Assembly: GCF_023278565.1 (NCBI RefSeq)
Contig: NC_064675.1
Span: 3,906,001-3,970,000 of the forward strand
Reading direction: 5' to 3'
Length of the DNA: 64,000 nucleotides
Source of the DNA: Colletotrichum lupini
Taxonomy: Eukaryota; Ascomycota; Sordariomycetes; Glomerellales; Glomerellaceae
Positions 46,961 to 58,517 of this stretch are shown in pieces (position 1 is the stretch's first letter; the number at the start of each line of letters is the position of its first letter). Below the pieces are notes generated by a model. That model saw nothing but the letters and a program-made list of their open reading frames with translations. It had not been told where the DNA came from and searched no databases. A program made the translations under genes and the position numbers.

Positions 46961-48192
46961 AAAGGGATTTGACGGTTGATGCAAGGAAGATGTGTGCGCT
47001 GTTCTTACCCCTTTTGCCACACCAAGGACACACAGACACATTTAACCATTCACGCGCCCACAGGCCCAGTGGCCTCAATGTGTTGTTGGATAGACAACAA
47101 GCATAGTAAGGGGGTATAAGCATGAAAAATTGCGGGTGTGTATCTAATTAGTGGTCCGGAGGGTAGGTAAACCTCTACCAAGGGTCAGTTTTCGCTCACT
47201 CTGTGCTTCTGTACATATATAAGAAGATAACTTTACGTGTCCGGCTGCGCGCAAGGAAGCGCCTCCATATTTACAACGCGTGGCTGATGATTGTTCGTGA
47301 GGGTCTTTAATGGATCTAAAACTCAGTCGCATCGAGAAGGAGCGATCATGTCTTCGAGTGGCTACTCGCGTCGATTGTGTTAGAGTTGAATATCCGTTCT
47401 AGAACATTATCTTATCTGGATCTGCTGATCAGCGATTGTGCCACATGATTGAGTCGATTCCCTGTGAAAAGGGGGTATCGACATACACCGACAAGAAATT
47501 AAGAGTGCCATTTGCTTCAGAGGTCACATTGTTCACTAGCATTGTTACTCGCCAGAGGGGGCAAAAAAGCTGTTAGGCGAGGAGGATATGTCAAATTTAC
47601 CTTAAAAGCTGAGTGGGGAACTTCGTAAATGCAAAGGTGAGGTAATTGGGTAGATACCGCGGTGCACGTACCGTTACCTTTCTTTCTGCCTTTTCCGGGA
47701 TGCTTGATCAGCTTCATACTTTGCAGCTGCGACGACCTCTTCTTTCTAACTCTTGCCTTTCTGAAAGCTGTTGTGCACTTTCGGTTTCGGACACACTAGC
47801 CTGCCCAAATCTTTCGGCTACAGCTCGTTGCCAACGGCATGGTGGCGTTTCCGCTAGAGCCACGAGGCCTGTATTTATCTATCTACATTACTTCGCAGTC
47901 AATCCGCCAATTTCGGTCTGCGCGATAAGACGATTCGAAGGGACTGGGTGTTTGTCGACCACACAAGAAAGGTTGGTTATTTCCCGCAGACTCAGCCAAC
48001 CACATCATCTATCGACAAGATAAATGCTCAGGTAGGAAGTTTCTAAACCGATTTTGCCGACACAGCTATTCCTGAGCGCTCTTGTCACTTGCAATCCTAA
48101 CCTCTTTCAGCAGATCATTGCCCTCGCACAGCAAATGGTTCTGAGCCTTTCCGGCTCATCGAAATCGGATTATTCCGTCTAGCTCTGCCATC
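46961..48192. other. spacer between VTS1 and the TFIIIC subunit gene
   Basis: About 1.2 kb expected to hold the VTS1 3' end and the promoter of the next gene. An open frame at 47646-48023 has no recognisable features. Nothing else was seen. Confidence 0.55.
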
Positions 48193-51100
48193 ATGGATTC
48201 AACATGGAAAGAAGTCGAGGCTGCGAACCTCGAAGACAATGCCCATGTCGATGACGACGATGATGATCTTGTATCGGATGCCGATTCAGATGAGATGGAG
48301 CTCCGAGGCGATATCGCCAAGTATGAACAGTCTGTACGAGAGTTTCTCTCTTCACATCACACTACTGGGGCCAGCGCTGGCGCTGGCATTGATGGCGATG
48401 ACGGAGGATTGAGGAGGGCACCGCCGATATCAAGGAGCAAACATGCTTCGCGCTCCATCCGAGGTCCCAGAAAGGCTGCTGAGCCTAGAGGCGACATCAA
48501 GCTTCGTCTTGCGGGAGTGAACCAGGCGTTTATGAGTGGGAACTATGCCCTCGCTCGGGATCTTGTATTCGAGATCATCAGAATCAATGCCGAAACTCAT
48601 CAGGCATGGACCGTCCTAGCATCCATTTTCCGGGAAGAAGGCGCGAATGACCAAGCGTTGATGGCTATGGTCATTTCTGCTCATCTGAGGCCCAAAGACT
48701 TCGCGGTGTGGATGGATTGTGCGTCCTTTGCCATGAGCCTTGCCGAAGGCGGTCAGGAAGGCGCTCTCAAGACCGCCCTCATGTGCTATTCATCTGCAAT
48801 CAAGGCTCAACCAACGAGCCTTGAAGCTAGACTAGGTAGAGCCGAAGCCAGTCACCGCCAGGGCTTCTTCTCCCAGGCTATAACGGAGTTCACCTACGTC
48901 ATTGAGCGCCGCCCGCTGGACATAGATGTCGTTCGACGATTGGCAGAAGCCTGCGCCGACTCTGGAGGCATGGAAGATGTCCAGAAGGCTGTCTCGGCTT
49001 ACAAGACGTACTTCGCACATGCACGAAGTATTGAGCAGGAAGCAGGGGGGGAACTATCATGGCACGACATCGGCATTTATGTGGAGCTCTTTGCCTGCGC
49101 TGGAGACTTCGCAAACGCCATTGCAGATCTCAAGTCGCTTTCACGCTGGCTGCTCGGACGACCAAACGACCAACTATGGGATGCTTGTTTCGATGACAGG
49201 GAGTGGGATCGCGATCATTCTCGCCGTGTCCAAATCCCCTCTTTCGACCCTTCTGCCTACAATATGTACACCTATGGCATGGGATTGCCTCTGGAATTCA
49301 GGGCCCGTCTTGCTCTATACCGGCTGAAGATCCGAGACGACGAGGAATCAGATGTATGTATACTGCTGTCTTCCAGTGGCGCAAGATGCCTCAGCATTTA
49401 CTGATACCCTGCCAGCTCCATCTACAGTGGCTAGATCCAACTGAATCTGCCACGGCTACCGCTATCGAGGACTTTCCCTACCTTGTTCGAGATATTGCAG
49501 ATGAACTCTGCGCCGCCCAGCGCTACCAGGAGGCACTAGATTACTACGAACTGCTGCGACATTCTGTATACGGGCAAGACGCGACCCTACTGCTTCAACT
49601 CGGCCGCTGCTACCTGAGGAAATCCGACAACGTTGCGGCAGAAGACTGCTTTCTTGTGGCTATTCAGGTCGACGAGACTAATATCGACGCCCGTTATGAA
49701 CTGGCTACGATATACGAAAAGGCAAAGGAAGAAGAGGAGGCTTACATTCTCGTGACTGAAGCGATTGCTCTTCAGGGCATCAACGATGAAGGGGGTTTGG
49801 CTAGCGACAGCCGTGGAGATATGCGTGGCATTGGAAGTCACCGTTTATCAGGATCTCTAGCCTCCGGTTTGGCTGATGGCGCCAAGTCACGGCGTAGACG
49901 GGAGTACAAGCGCCGACCTGCGAACAGCGGAATTGTTCGCCCGAGATATCGCCCGAAGCGCCTGATAGCTCCCGATCAACGGATGCAGGAGGAGCGAGCC
50001 CGGGCAGATGAGCTCACAAGGCGATACGAAGTTGTGCGCAGCCTAAAGAAGGAGATTCAGGCAGGCGATCACTCCCTAATCCCAACGTGGATGGCCGCTG
50101 CTGGCGATCTTGTTGGCGAGTTTAGATCCTTCAGAAAGTTCTATCCTTGGGACAAATACCTCAAGTTTCTTGGAGCCGCCAATGATGTTGTGTTCAGCGC
50201 TTCATCCCGAACTCAGCCTGGCCTTTCTGAACTGGCCGAAAGATTGTCCAAAAGTATGCATTTGATCGCCTCGAACACTGCCTTTGCCCCTATACTAAGT
50301 TTCTACAGATATGGCACCATCTCTGACGGATGAGAGGAGGACGAACGTAACGTACGAGGACGACGGCTATCGAGGCATTCCTTTCGGCGAATGGCTCGAA
50401 CTATTCCTTGACTACGCCATCAGCCTTGCCCTCGATAACCGTGCTGAAGAGGCCTACCAAGTTTGTGAAGCAGCTCGAGATTCCATCGTGTTCGTCAATT
50501 CCAAGGATTACATGTTCTTAATCCATGTCGCATGGGCGGGTAGGCCAAATTCTCTCCAATCGTGTTCGAGATGCATGACTGACTCATGGACTGATGGAAA
50601 CAGCATGCGCAATATATCTTTCTGACGAAGAGATGTGTGTAGCTGTCGCTAGATTCTTTATGAAGGTACGACAGCTAGACTCGGATTCATACCGCATGTT
50701 CGCCGCATTGTGCAGACTGTGCCAATCACCGGCGTCATGGTACAATTCAGGACCTGCGCAAAAGTATATCTTACGCCAGATCAAGATCATTGATGCTTCT
50801 CACCTTGGTACGGCACAGGCAGATAGGAACTATGACGTCTCGGTCGGCGATCGTACGAGTACTGGTGAGGCGAAACAGCTCGATACTTGTTTACTGATGC
50901 TTTATGGGCATATTCTCTTTACTTCGACCAGCTACACCTTTGCACTGAGTGAGTCAAACCAACGACTGACCTTTTCCCAAAAAGACCTTGGCTGACATGT
51001 GAACCCTTGTGCTAGATTACTTCCTCAGGGCACGAACTCTGGATCCACTGAACCCCATGATCAGTCTCAGCGTGGGGCTAGGATACATTCATCATGCTCT

Positions 51101-51437
51101 CAAGCGGCAGGCCGACAATCGTCAATATCTCATCATGCAAGGGTTCGCCTGCGTATTTGAATTCTGCCATTCTAAACTTTCTGGACCGCCGGAGGAGAAG
51201 AGAGAAGCCTTTTTTGGCGTGGCGAGGACTTTCCACATGCTTGGTCTGCATCATTTGGCTCTGGAGTGGTATCGAAAAGTTATTGACGCGGATGCTTCAG
51301 ATGGTGTTGAGCCACGAGGAAATGCAAGCAGCCGAGATGTGATACTTAATGCGGCATACAACGAGTATGCGCTCTTGATCAGCAGTGGTAGTGTCGACGA
51401 GTTGGAGCAGTCTGTTCTACCTCGGCTGGTCCTCTAG
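48193..51437 (+). CDS. TFC4: transcription factor TFIIIC TPR subunit (Tfc4/Sfc4, tau131-like)
   Basis: Subunit of the tauA module of TFIIIC, which recruits TFIIIB for RNA polymerase III transcription of tRNA and 5S genes in the nucleus. Five exons: 48193-49353, 49416-50253, 50309-50539, 50604-50948, 51016-51437; introns are 62, 55, 64, 67 nt, all GT..AG and frame-preserving. The product is 998 aa, near the yeast length. An acidic N-terminus (DDDDDDLVSDADSDEMEL) is followed by a first TPR array from about residue 100 (GDIKLRLAGVNQAFMSGNYA..AWTVLASIFREEGANDQALM). A second TPR group occupies about residues 395-500. Next is a basic segment (KSRRRREYKRRP, then RPRYRPKRLIAPDQR) and a C-terminal TPR group (YFLRARTLDPLNPMISLSVG). 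I chose the end at 51437 because the frame closes there; a further 3' exon is possible but not evident. Confidence 0.9.
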
Positions 51438-52314
51438 TTTCCTACTTAGGATAAACGAAGTGGTGATCCCGCGGTTGAGAACTGACCATGTTGATTCACA
51501 TCGAAGTGCCACGAGGACAAGTACATTTCTCAAGACTGTATGTTTGTGTTTCTACGCCGATTGGCTTGGATTTCGGGTTCTTTGAGTAGAAGAATCCAAG
51601 ACATAAGATGCCTTATAGCAATCAGCAACAACGAGTACCTAATGCGGTGAGCCACTGATCGTTCGACATCTACCAAAGGTAAGGCAGGCGCCTACCTACC
51701 TGAGCAATGTGGCATTCACGGCCACAATGTGCCAATATTGGGGACAGAAAGGGAAGGTGGGGGCTTTTTCGCATTTTGAGCTGGAAATTTTTGCGCTAAT
51801 CCATTCCAGGCACCTTCTCCAATCAACCTCTTCTCCCCTGCTGGCCTACTCAAATCACCCCGCCCTAGGCCCGATTGGGGTTGGAGGGGCATTCGACCAG
51901 GAAACTTTTTTACTTTTTTTTGGCGCGCCGGCGTCGCAACAGAAAACCACTGTTAGCTGCCCCTCGTCCAGGTTTCCCCCTCATACGGTGGAGGTGCAGC
52001 AAAGAAACTTTTCACGTCACTGAGTCGCCCGAAAAGTGAATCATCGTCCATCCGTCCGTCATCACCAATGCTCCTATGCACGCATGAGACAGACGGCATA
52101 TTCTAGTACCCTTCCTCTCAGTATCTTCGGCCCTTCTAACGTCTAGTGCTCATACCTGGACGTTTGATTACGCGCTGCACGTTGGTCACACCCCACTAGA
52201 TCGAATTCTTAATTTCGTGTCTGTCTGTGCTCGTTATTCTTCTACCTCAAGGCTGATCAAATCCTTCTTCAGGTCCCTCTGTGCTGCTTCTCGTTCTCAA
52301 TTACGCCCCCCAGC
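51438..52314. other. promoter region of ADE5,7
   Basis: About 0.88 kb. Pyrimidine-rich sequence precedes the ADE5,7 start. TGAGTCG at 52021-52027 matches six of seven bases of the Gcn4/CPC1 consensus TGASTCA, which would fit general amino-acid/purine control but is weak on its own. No gene is seen. Confidence 0.45.
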
Positions 52315-54711
52315 ATGACTTCGGCCGATAGTGTGCGCGTTTTGCTCATTGGCAACGGTGGCCGTGAGCATGCGCTTGCGTGGAAGCTCAGCCAGTCACC
52401 TCGTGTCGTCTCCATCCTTGCGGTTCCGGGCAATGGAGGTACCGCCACCTGTCCCAAGACCACCAATGTGGAGGATATCGCCGCCGACGATTATCCCGCG
52501 CTCGTCCAGCTTGCGAAGGCCCAATCTGTCAACCTAGTCGTTCCTGGCCCCGAGGCTCCTCTTGTCGACGGAGTTGAGGCTTACTTCCGTGCCGCCGGCA
52601 TTCCTTGTTTCGGACCTTCCAAGGAAGCAGCACAGATGGAGGGAAGCAAGACGTTCTCAAAGGACTTCATGAAAGAGTACAATATTCCTACCGCCGCCTA
52701 CGAGAATTTCTCCGATTACGGAAGAGCCGTTGCCTACATCGAACAAGTATCCCACAACGTCGTCATCAAAGCCACCGGTCTCGCTGCGGGCAAGGGCGTC
52801 ATCATCCCCACAACCAAGCAGGAGGCCAAGGAAGCTCTCAAGCAGATCATGGTGGACAAGGCCTTCGGGTCCGCTGGTGACGAGGTCGTCATTGAAGAGT
52901 TCTTGACCGGCGACGAGTTGAGCATCCTTACCTTTAGCGACGGCACTCATACTCTGTCTCTTCCTCCCGCTCAAGACCACAAGAGAATCGGAGATGGAGA
53001 CCAAGGTCCCAACACTGGGGGTATGGGTTGCTACGCTCCGACGACCATTGCTACCAAGGAGCTCATCCGCCAGATCGATGAGGATGTGATCCAGCCCACT
53101 ATCACCGGAATGCGTAAGGCGGGTTATCCCTTCCGCGGCATTCTTTTCACCGGCCTCATGATCACCAGCCAAGGCCCCAAGGTGCTCGAGTACAACGTCA
53201 GATTCGGCGACCCCGAGACACAAACTGTGCTTCCGCTCCTCTCTTCTGAAACGGATCTTGCCGAGATCATGATGGCTTGCACGGCTCACGAGGCCCGCCT
53301 TGACTGTGTCGATATCAAGATTGAGGACAAGTATAGTGCCACTGTAGTCGTTGCTGCCGGTGGCTACCCTGGTTCTTATGAAAAGGGAACGCCCATGGTG
53401 GTCAACCAGTCAACGTCACCGGATATCACTGTCTTCCATGCAGGAACCAAGCTATCCCCACAGGGCCAACTGCAGACTTCAGGTGGCCGTGTAATTGCAG
53501 TCAACGCTACTGCCGACTCCCTGGAAGCCGCCGTGAAGAAGGCGTATGAGCAAGGTCTCACGCTCATCAGTTTCGACAAGATGTACTACCGCAAAGACAT
53601 TGCCCATCGCGCCTTCCGGTCACAGCAGGGAAAGGAAGCTCTGACATATGCTGGAGCCGGTGTTAGCGTCGACGCGGGCAATGAGTTTGTTGAGAGAATC
53701 AAGAAGGCGGTACGCGCCACCAAACAGCCGGGAGCTGATGCCGAGATTGGAGGTTTTGGTGGTGAGCTTGACTTGGCCAAGTGCGGCCTTCAGCTGAAGG
53801 ATGGCGAACTTCCCGTGATTGTCGGTGCTATTGACGGTGTCGGCACCAAGCTCATGATCGCTCAGCAAATGGGAAAGCATGACACTGTGGGCATCGATTT
53901 GGTAGCCATGAATGTCAATGATCTTGTCGTCCAGGGCGCCAGGCCCCTGATGTTCTTGGACTACTACGGTTGCAGCAAACTGGAGATGAGCACGGCTGCT
54001 GCCTTCGTCGAAGGCGTAGCAGCAGGCTGCATCGACGCCGGGTGTACACTTGTCGGCGGCGAGACTGCTGAAATGCCTGGCATGTACCAAAAGGATGATT
54101 ACGATGCTGCAGGATGCGCGGTTGGCGTCATGGTCAACAGCCAAAGACTGCCACGACAAGATGACATGGTCGCTGGAGATGTGCTGCTGGGCCTGGCCTC
54201 AAGTGGTGTTCACTCCAACGGTTTTTCCTTGGTCCGCCGCATTCTGGAACGCGAAGGCCTGGCATACACTGACCCTGCTCCGTGGGATGCTGGCAAGACG
54301 GTGGGCGAGAGCCTGCTGACACCTACCAAGATCTATGTCAAGAGTTTGCGCGGTGTCATTGAAAATCGCCTCGTCAAGGGCTTGGCTCATATCACCGGAG
54401 GTGGCTTGATTGACAACGTTCCTCGCATGTTGCCGGAGCGTCTTGCTGCTGAGATTGATTTGACCAGCTGGGAAATGCCCGCTGTCTTCAAATGGCTGAA
54501 GACGGGCGGTAACGTGGAACCATACCAGATGGTTCGCACCTTCAATACTGGTGTGGGAATGGTGGCTGCGGTAGATGCGGCCAACGTTGATGCTACCGTG
54601 GCAGCTCTCGAAGCTGCCGGTGAGAAGGTCCTGAGATTGGGACATCTGGTGCACAGGGCTGGCAACGAGGCACACTGCAGAGTACTTAACCTGGACACTT
54701 GGACGTCGTAG
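52315..54711 (+). CDS. ADE5,7: bifunctional purine enzyme ADE5,7 (GARS-AIRS)
   Basis: Cytosolic enzyme catalysing two steps of de novo purine synthesis: phosphoribosylamine-glycine ligase (GARS) and phosphoribosylformylglycinamidine cyclo-ligase (AIRS). A single intronless frame of 798 aa, the normal fused length. GARS is residues 1 to about 435: [11 protein letters not shown] at 13-23, PGNGGTA near 38-45, the ATP-grasp domain with [14 protein letters not shown], and [12 protein letters not shown] near the end. AIRS begins about residue 443 ([13 protein letters not shown]). It shows the expected [46 protein letters not shown] and [15 protein letters not shown] motifs. All key motifs are intact, so it should be functional. 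The start ATG at 52315 directly precedes the Rossmann-like strand. Convergent with the downstream transporter gene, 537 bp away. Confidence 0.97.
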   Translation: MTSADSVRVLLIGNGGREHALAWKLSQSPRVVSILAVPGNGGTATCPKTTNVEDIAADDYPALVQLAKAQSVNLVVPGPEAPLVDGVEAYFRAAGIPCFGPSKEAAQMEGSKTFSKDFMKEYNIPTAAYENFSDYGRAVAYIEQVSHNVVIKATGLAAGKGVIIPTTKQEAKEALKQIMVDKAFGSAGDEVVIEEFLTGDELSILTFSDGTHTLSLPPAQDHKRIGDGDQGPNTGGMGCYAPTTIATKELIRQIDEDVIQPTITGMRKAGYPFRGILFTGLMITSQGPKVLEYNVRFGDPETQTVLPLLSSETDLAEIMMACTAHEARLDCVDIKIEDKYSATVVVAAGGYPGSYEKGTPMVVNQSTSPDITVFHAGTKLSPQGQLQTSGGRVIAVNATADSLEAAVKKAYEQGLTLISFDKMYYRKDIAHRAFRSQQGKEALTYAGAGVSVDAGNEFVERIKKAVRATKQPGADAEIGGFGGELDLAKCGLQLKDGELPVIVGAIDGVGTKLMIAQQMGKHDTVGIDLVAMNVNDLVVQGARPLMFLDYYGCSKLEMSTAAAFVEGVAAGCIDAGCTLVGGETAEMPGMYQKDDYDAAGCAVGVMVNSQRLPRQDDMVAGDVLLGLASSGVHSNGFSLVRRILEREGLAYTDPAPWDAGKTVGESLLTPTKIYVKSLRGVIENRLVKGLAHITGGGLIDNVPRMLPERLAAEIDLTSWEMPAVFKWLKTGGNVEPYQMVRTFNTGVGMVAAVDAANVDATVAALEAAGEKVLRLGHLVHRAGNEAHCRVLNLDTWTS

Positions 54712-55248
54712 TCATGAGAAAGAAAAGAGAACGGGAAACGGCAAGGAAAATTGGGATGGGCGTTAAACAAAAGAGATAGTTGAAATATACCACATGAATG
54801 CGCGATGAAGCACAATCACCACCAATTAGTCTACCCTTATTTGTGTGCATGATGGCCCTATGCCACGTCCGTCCGCCGTTCGGGAGGCAGCACGTCCAAC
54901 GACGATGGCTTCCATGGCATTCCGACTATCACGACATATGTTGCCTCACTTTGGGGCCATGGGATCGTCTCACCAACGTCATCTGGCTAGTGTTGACTCC
55001 GCTACGTTTTACCGACGTCGCTGATGAATATGCAGTGCCTCTCATCGCATCTTCGGAGACAACCACATCTGAAAGAAACTAGTCAAGTCGCCAATCACAG
55101 AGAAACATAACTCCATGTTTGGTACGTAGTCTGGTATTTGGGTATTTCGTAGAAAGTATGGGCAGTCCAAACCTAATAGCAGCCAGGAGTTGAATCCATT
55201 TCGCCAGCCCCCGAGTGCACTTCTGTCTGTGCGACCTTGGGTCACTTA
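54712..55248. other. convergent intergenic region
   Basis: About 0.54 kb between the stop codons of ADE5,7 and the UNC93-like gene. It should contain both 3' untranslated regions. No other feature is recognised. Confidence 0.6.
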
Positions 55249-56846
55249 CTAGGTCGCTGCCTTTGACCCAATTTCCTCCTCTTCAGCATCGCCTAAATTA
55301 CGTTCGGCGCTGGCTATGTTCTCCTCATGGCTTCCTTCGAGTGCAGACAACACCAACCAAGTGGGAAAGACGCAGAGAACGGTTATACCAAAGTTGAGGC
55401 CAATACTAACGAAGTGGTTGGCGTTGCCTTCGGATTGCATACTGTATTTTATAGTCAGTCTCTGAGAATCGTAATGGTGGTGTATAGAGATCCAACGAGT
55501 GAGGGAAGTATAGAGGTGACTCACGCCCAGGCAACAGTTTGACCCAAAGCCTCAGTGCCTCTCAGAATACCAGTGTGACGACTCAAGTCCGAAAGATCTG
55601 TCGCGTACTGGCCGACAAGCCAGTATAGAAATTGTTGGAAGGCCTGTCCACCAAACTGCCAGAAGAAAACGAGAGCATAGCTCTTTCCGAATCCTCCCTG
55701 GAACCAGTCATAAGCAGGCGGTTCACTAGCGTCATAGATCTGTTTCTGTAGCACAGTAGCCCAGATCCATGTGCCCACAAGTACGAAAATGATGGAAACA
55801 AATGCAATGCAGCCGCGCCTCTTGATATGGATCTTTTGGTTGTCCAGCAGCGTAGCGATCATGAAGGAGCTGAAGATGCCCGCAAAGTTGGTAAAGAAAC
55901 TCGAAAACGCCCTCGAGCGCACGGTGAAGTATGTCGCGAGCCACGTGCTGATGAATCCGTTGTAGAAGTAACTTATGAAGAAGGCTGGGAGTAGTAGCAA
56001 GATTCTACGGCTGGCAAAGAGCTTCTCAACAGCCTTGAACTCCGCTCCCCATGTCGGAGCCCTCGGTGTGCTGATAACGGTTCCATCTTTGCGCCAGACC
56101 TTATGAGCAGGTGATAAACACAGCGCAATGGGAAGGCCAAGGCACATAATGACAATGAAAACGATGTAAGTCGATGACGAGACGGACCCTGTTGTCTTCC
56201 GGTTTGCATTGAGGCCCAGGTTAATGGCACCACCCACAATGGGTCCTGCAGCCTTGGCCGTTTGCCAGACAGCGAGATAGAATGCTCGATCTCCGGGAGA
56301 CGGATAACCGATGATGATTGCGGCCTCGGCTGCCCAAAAAAATCCGGCAGAGATGCCGCAGAGGGCGCTGCCGAATAACATAAACCAAGTGTTGGCACTG
56401 ACGTTATTCGTATACAAGCCGGCACCGTAGAGCGGGTAACCTATGGCACCCAAAGCAAGCCCATACGGAAGGCCGATACGGTTGTTGACGGCGCCTGCAG
56501 CGACACACACGACCGCGAACAGGCCGTATACTTCGTATGGGAGTTAATGGACCAACCCAAGAAATGATACAAAGCTTGTTGGGATGGAAGTCATACCAAG
56601 AGCATTGGCTGCGCTGACAGCATAGGGCTCAGCAGCACCACCGGCACCGAGCCCGCCCAGGGCATCCCACATACCAGGGGCTGTGAAGGATACGCCACAA
56701 GCGACGACAATTTGGAAAGGTACTGATCGAAAAAAAGGCTTGGCTTTGGCGATGGGGCTCGGACTACGGCTCGAGGCCGAGCCGGGTGTTGGAGCAAGAC
56801 CCGTTTGCCCCGGGCCACGGTCCTGGGTGTGCATAGTTCCGGACAT
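55249..56846 (-). CDS. UNC93-like major facilitator superfamily membrane protein
   Basis: Fungal member of the UNC93-like/DUF895 branch of the MFS; the substrate is unknown. Exons on the minus strand are 56846-56597, 56530-55525 and 55441-55249, joined in frame with introns of 66 and 83 nt (GTATGA..GAAG and GTGAGT..ACAG). The product is 482 aa. The N-terminus (MSGTMHTQDRGPG) is followed by a Pro/Ser-rich cytosolic tail. The first membrane segment then starts near residue 43 (SVPFQIVVACGVSF) with the family motif PGMWDALGGLGAGG. Further segments include YGLFAVVCVAAGAVNNRIG, LFGSALCGISAGFFWAAEA and YIVFIVIMCLGLPIALCL. The EALGQTVAWAMQSEGN stretch across the second junction is also typical. About 11-12 transmembrane segments are expected. 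The C-terminus is acidic (GDAEEEEIG). The last gene before the right RIP block; it looks intact. Confidence 0.88.
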
Positions 56847-57310
56847 GGTTCAGTGGTGATCAAAGACTGCCCATCTACGACTACCGGTAGTATGCGATAT
56901 CAAGCTGAACTCTATCGGCCGCAAAGAAAGCTGCATGAAGACAAATTAGGAAAGAGGCTCAAGCCAAAGACTTCCACGTGGGATCTGAGCCTCCAAAGTC
57001 TTTTTATCAAGGCATGCTAGTGCAGACAGACATTTCTTTTCTGTCATCATGTCTTATTGTGGGTTGATGGCGCAATCGGATCTATGAGTAAGAGAAATGT
57101 TGGAAATGGAGTATTCCCCATAAGTGTGCGAATATGTAGTCACAGCAGGTGTGGTGTGAATACATATACCCCTCGGCCTGCAGATTGGCATAGTAAGTCA
57201 AGGCCCTTGATTACGTCCCTTGGACCAGTACTATCCCATCGACTGCGAGATAACGTTAGTACTGTAGATATTATCGCCGTTCGAACTTGCATTAGCCCGT
57301 GCCAACCCTA
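56847..57310. other. upstream region of the UNC93-like gene, ending at the RIP border
   Basis: About 0.46 kb of normal composition, presumably the transporter promoter. Sequence becomes TpA-rich at about 57310. No gene is seen. Confidence 0.55.
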
Positions 57311-57365
57311 TTAGTAGTTTAGTAGAACCATATTACGACCTAATTTAAATAAATATAGCCGTTAT

Positions 57366-57607
57366 ATCCCCCCGACGGAGCAATCCGCCGGGGGCGTACC
57401 GTATATTACGTATTAAGGAAAACTAAGTATATTACGCTCTATACTTAACTACTAATTAAAACTCCTGATTTTTTGTTATTTTTAACTATTTAAAAAGCGA
57501 GCTATACTTATTTTAATATATAAAAGACTTTTTAATATGAGTTTATATTAATAACTAAATTTTATATTATATATTCCTTTTTATTAAACGTTAGGGGACC
57601 CCTTATA
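57366..57607 (+). repeat. R2 repeat, 5' fragment
   Basis: Begins with the conserved CCCCCCGACGGAGCAATCCG end, here almost undecayed, and continues about 240 bp to the GGGGACCCC region before R1-derived sequence takes over. Confidence 0.75.
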
Positions 57608-58014
57608 TATTTTTTTATTTGTTTTTTTATTTTTACTTTTACTAGTTACTCGGGCGATTCTTAATATTAATTATATAGTATATATTTTTTTATTTCTACT
57701 TTTACTAACTACTTAGGCAATTCTTAATATCGATTATATAATATTAATATATAGTATTAGTAAATACTCTTACTATCTTATTGAACTATTGTTTTTAAAT
57801 ATTCTTTTACTTTTTTAAACTTTCCTTTTTATAAAGTTTATAATTACGGATTAATAGCGATATTAAGTACGATACCACTACTTTATAAACTATTTATTTA
57901 GCTAAATTTATAGCTCTCTAAGTAATAATAGCTTATAATAATAATATTAAAAATATTATTATTATTATCGTTAAGAATAGCTAATACCGACCTTATATTT
58001 ACATTTTAACTTTA

Positions 58015-58016
<2 letters not shown>

Positions 58017-58045
<29 letters not shown>
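58017..58045 (+). repeat. TA dinucleotide microsatellite
   Basis: Uninterrupted alternating T/A run inside R1. The corresponding site in other R1 copies (about 4810-4832 and 62300-62320) is shorter. Confidence 0.85.
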
Positions 58046-58049
<4 letters not shown>

Positions 58050-58094
58050 TACCTCGTTTTTTTTTAAAAATTTAAAAACGCTTCTCTTGCTATT

Positions 58095-58113
58095 TATTAT
58101 TATTATTATTACA

Positions 58114-58144
<31 letters not shown>

Positions 58145-58185
58145 TACTGTTACTATTACTATTGCTATTATTATTATTATTAAAT
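58095..58185 (+). repeat. ATT-type trinucleotide microsatellite
   Basis: Runs of ATT with interspersed ACT, GTT and GCT units, inside R1. It creates a poly-leucine-like open frame that is not a gene. Confidence 0.85.
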
Positions 58186-58206
58186 CATTTACTTATTCTT
58201 AAATAT

Positions 58207-58311
58207 TTGTTTTTTATTTCTGCCTTTGCTAGCTGCTCGGGCGATTCTCGATATCGATTACACGGTAGTAATACACAGTATCAATGGATACTCCCACTGT
58301 CTCGATAGACT
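58207..58311 (-). mobile_element. R1 3'-end fragment, 105 bp, 14-bp target duplication, weakly mutated
   Basis: Contains only the last 105 bp of R1 and is flanked by TTATTCTTAAATAT at 58193-58206 and 58312-58325. It keeps many CA and TG dinucleotides (GATTACACGGTAG, CACAGTATCAATGG), so it is the least RIP-decayed R1 sequence in the window and probably the youngest insertion here. Confidence 0.88.
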
Positions 58312-58404
58312 TTATTCTTAAATATATATTATTAAAATACTAAAATACTAACTTATCGATTTATAGGGATACCTTAAGGGCTAGAAGTTCGATCTTATAA
58401 ATAT

Positions 58405-58505
58405 TATATAGTAGTTTTTTCCCGGCTTTATAAGTATAAAAGATCGATCTTAATAAGATTACGCTTTTAAAAGAAATTATATAACATAGTATACTTTTTA
58501 ACTAT
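58405..58505 (-). repeat. R2 repeat, 3' fragment
   Basis: About 100 bp matching the R2 3' end (the CCGGCTTTATAAGTATAAAAG side), inverted, directly next to the start of another R2 copy at 58518. Confidence 0.65.
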
Positions 58506-58517
58506 ATAATACGTATA

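Larger units (their letters stand above)
57608..58404 (-). repeat. R1-derived sequence, inverted, split by a younger R1 fragment
   Basis: Two R1 3' modules lie head to tail at about 57608-57665 and 57680-57790. The second continues into an R1 body up to 58404. It includes an expanded TA tract (58017-58045) and an ATT/ACT trinucleotide tract (58095-58185). A much less decayed R1 fragment sits inside at 58207-58311. The 5' end of this R1 copy is missing. Confidence 0.65.

Noticed and set aside
48193..56846. Functional gene cluster among Vts1, TFIIIC subunit, ADE5,7 and UNC93-like genes
   Set aside because: The products belong to unrelated pathways, with separate promoters and mixed orientation; ordinary housekeeping neighbourhood.
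58087..58308. 73-codon frame beginning with poly-leucine
   Set aside because: It is a translation of the ATT trinucleotide repeat inside R1.
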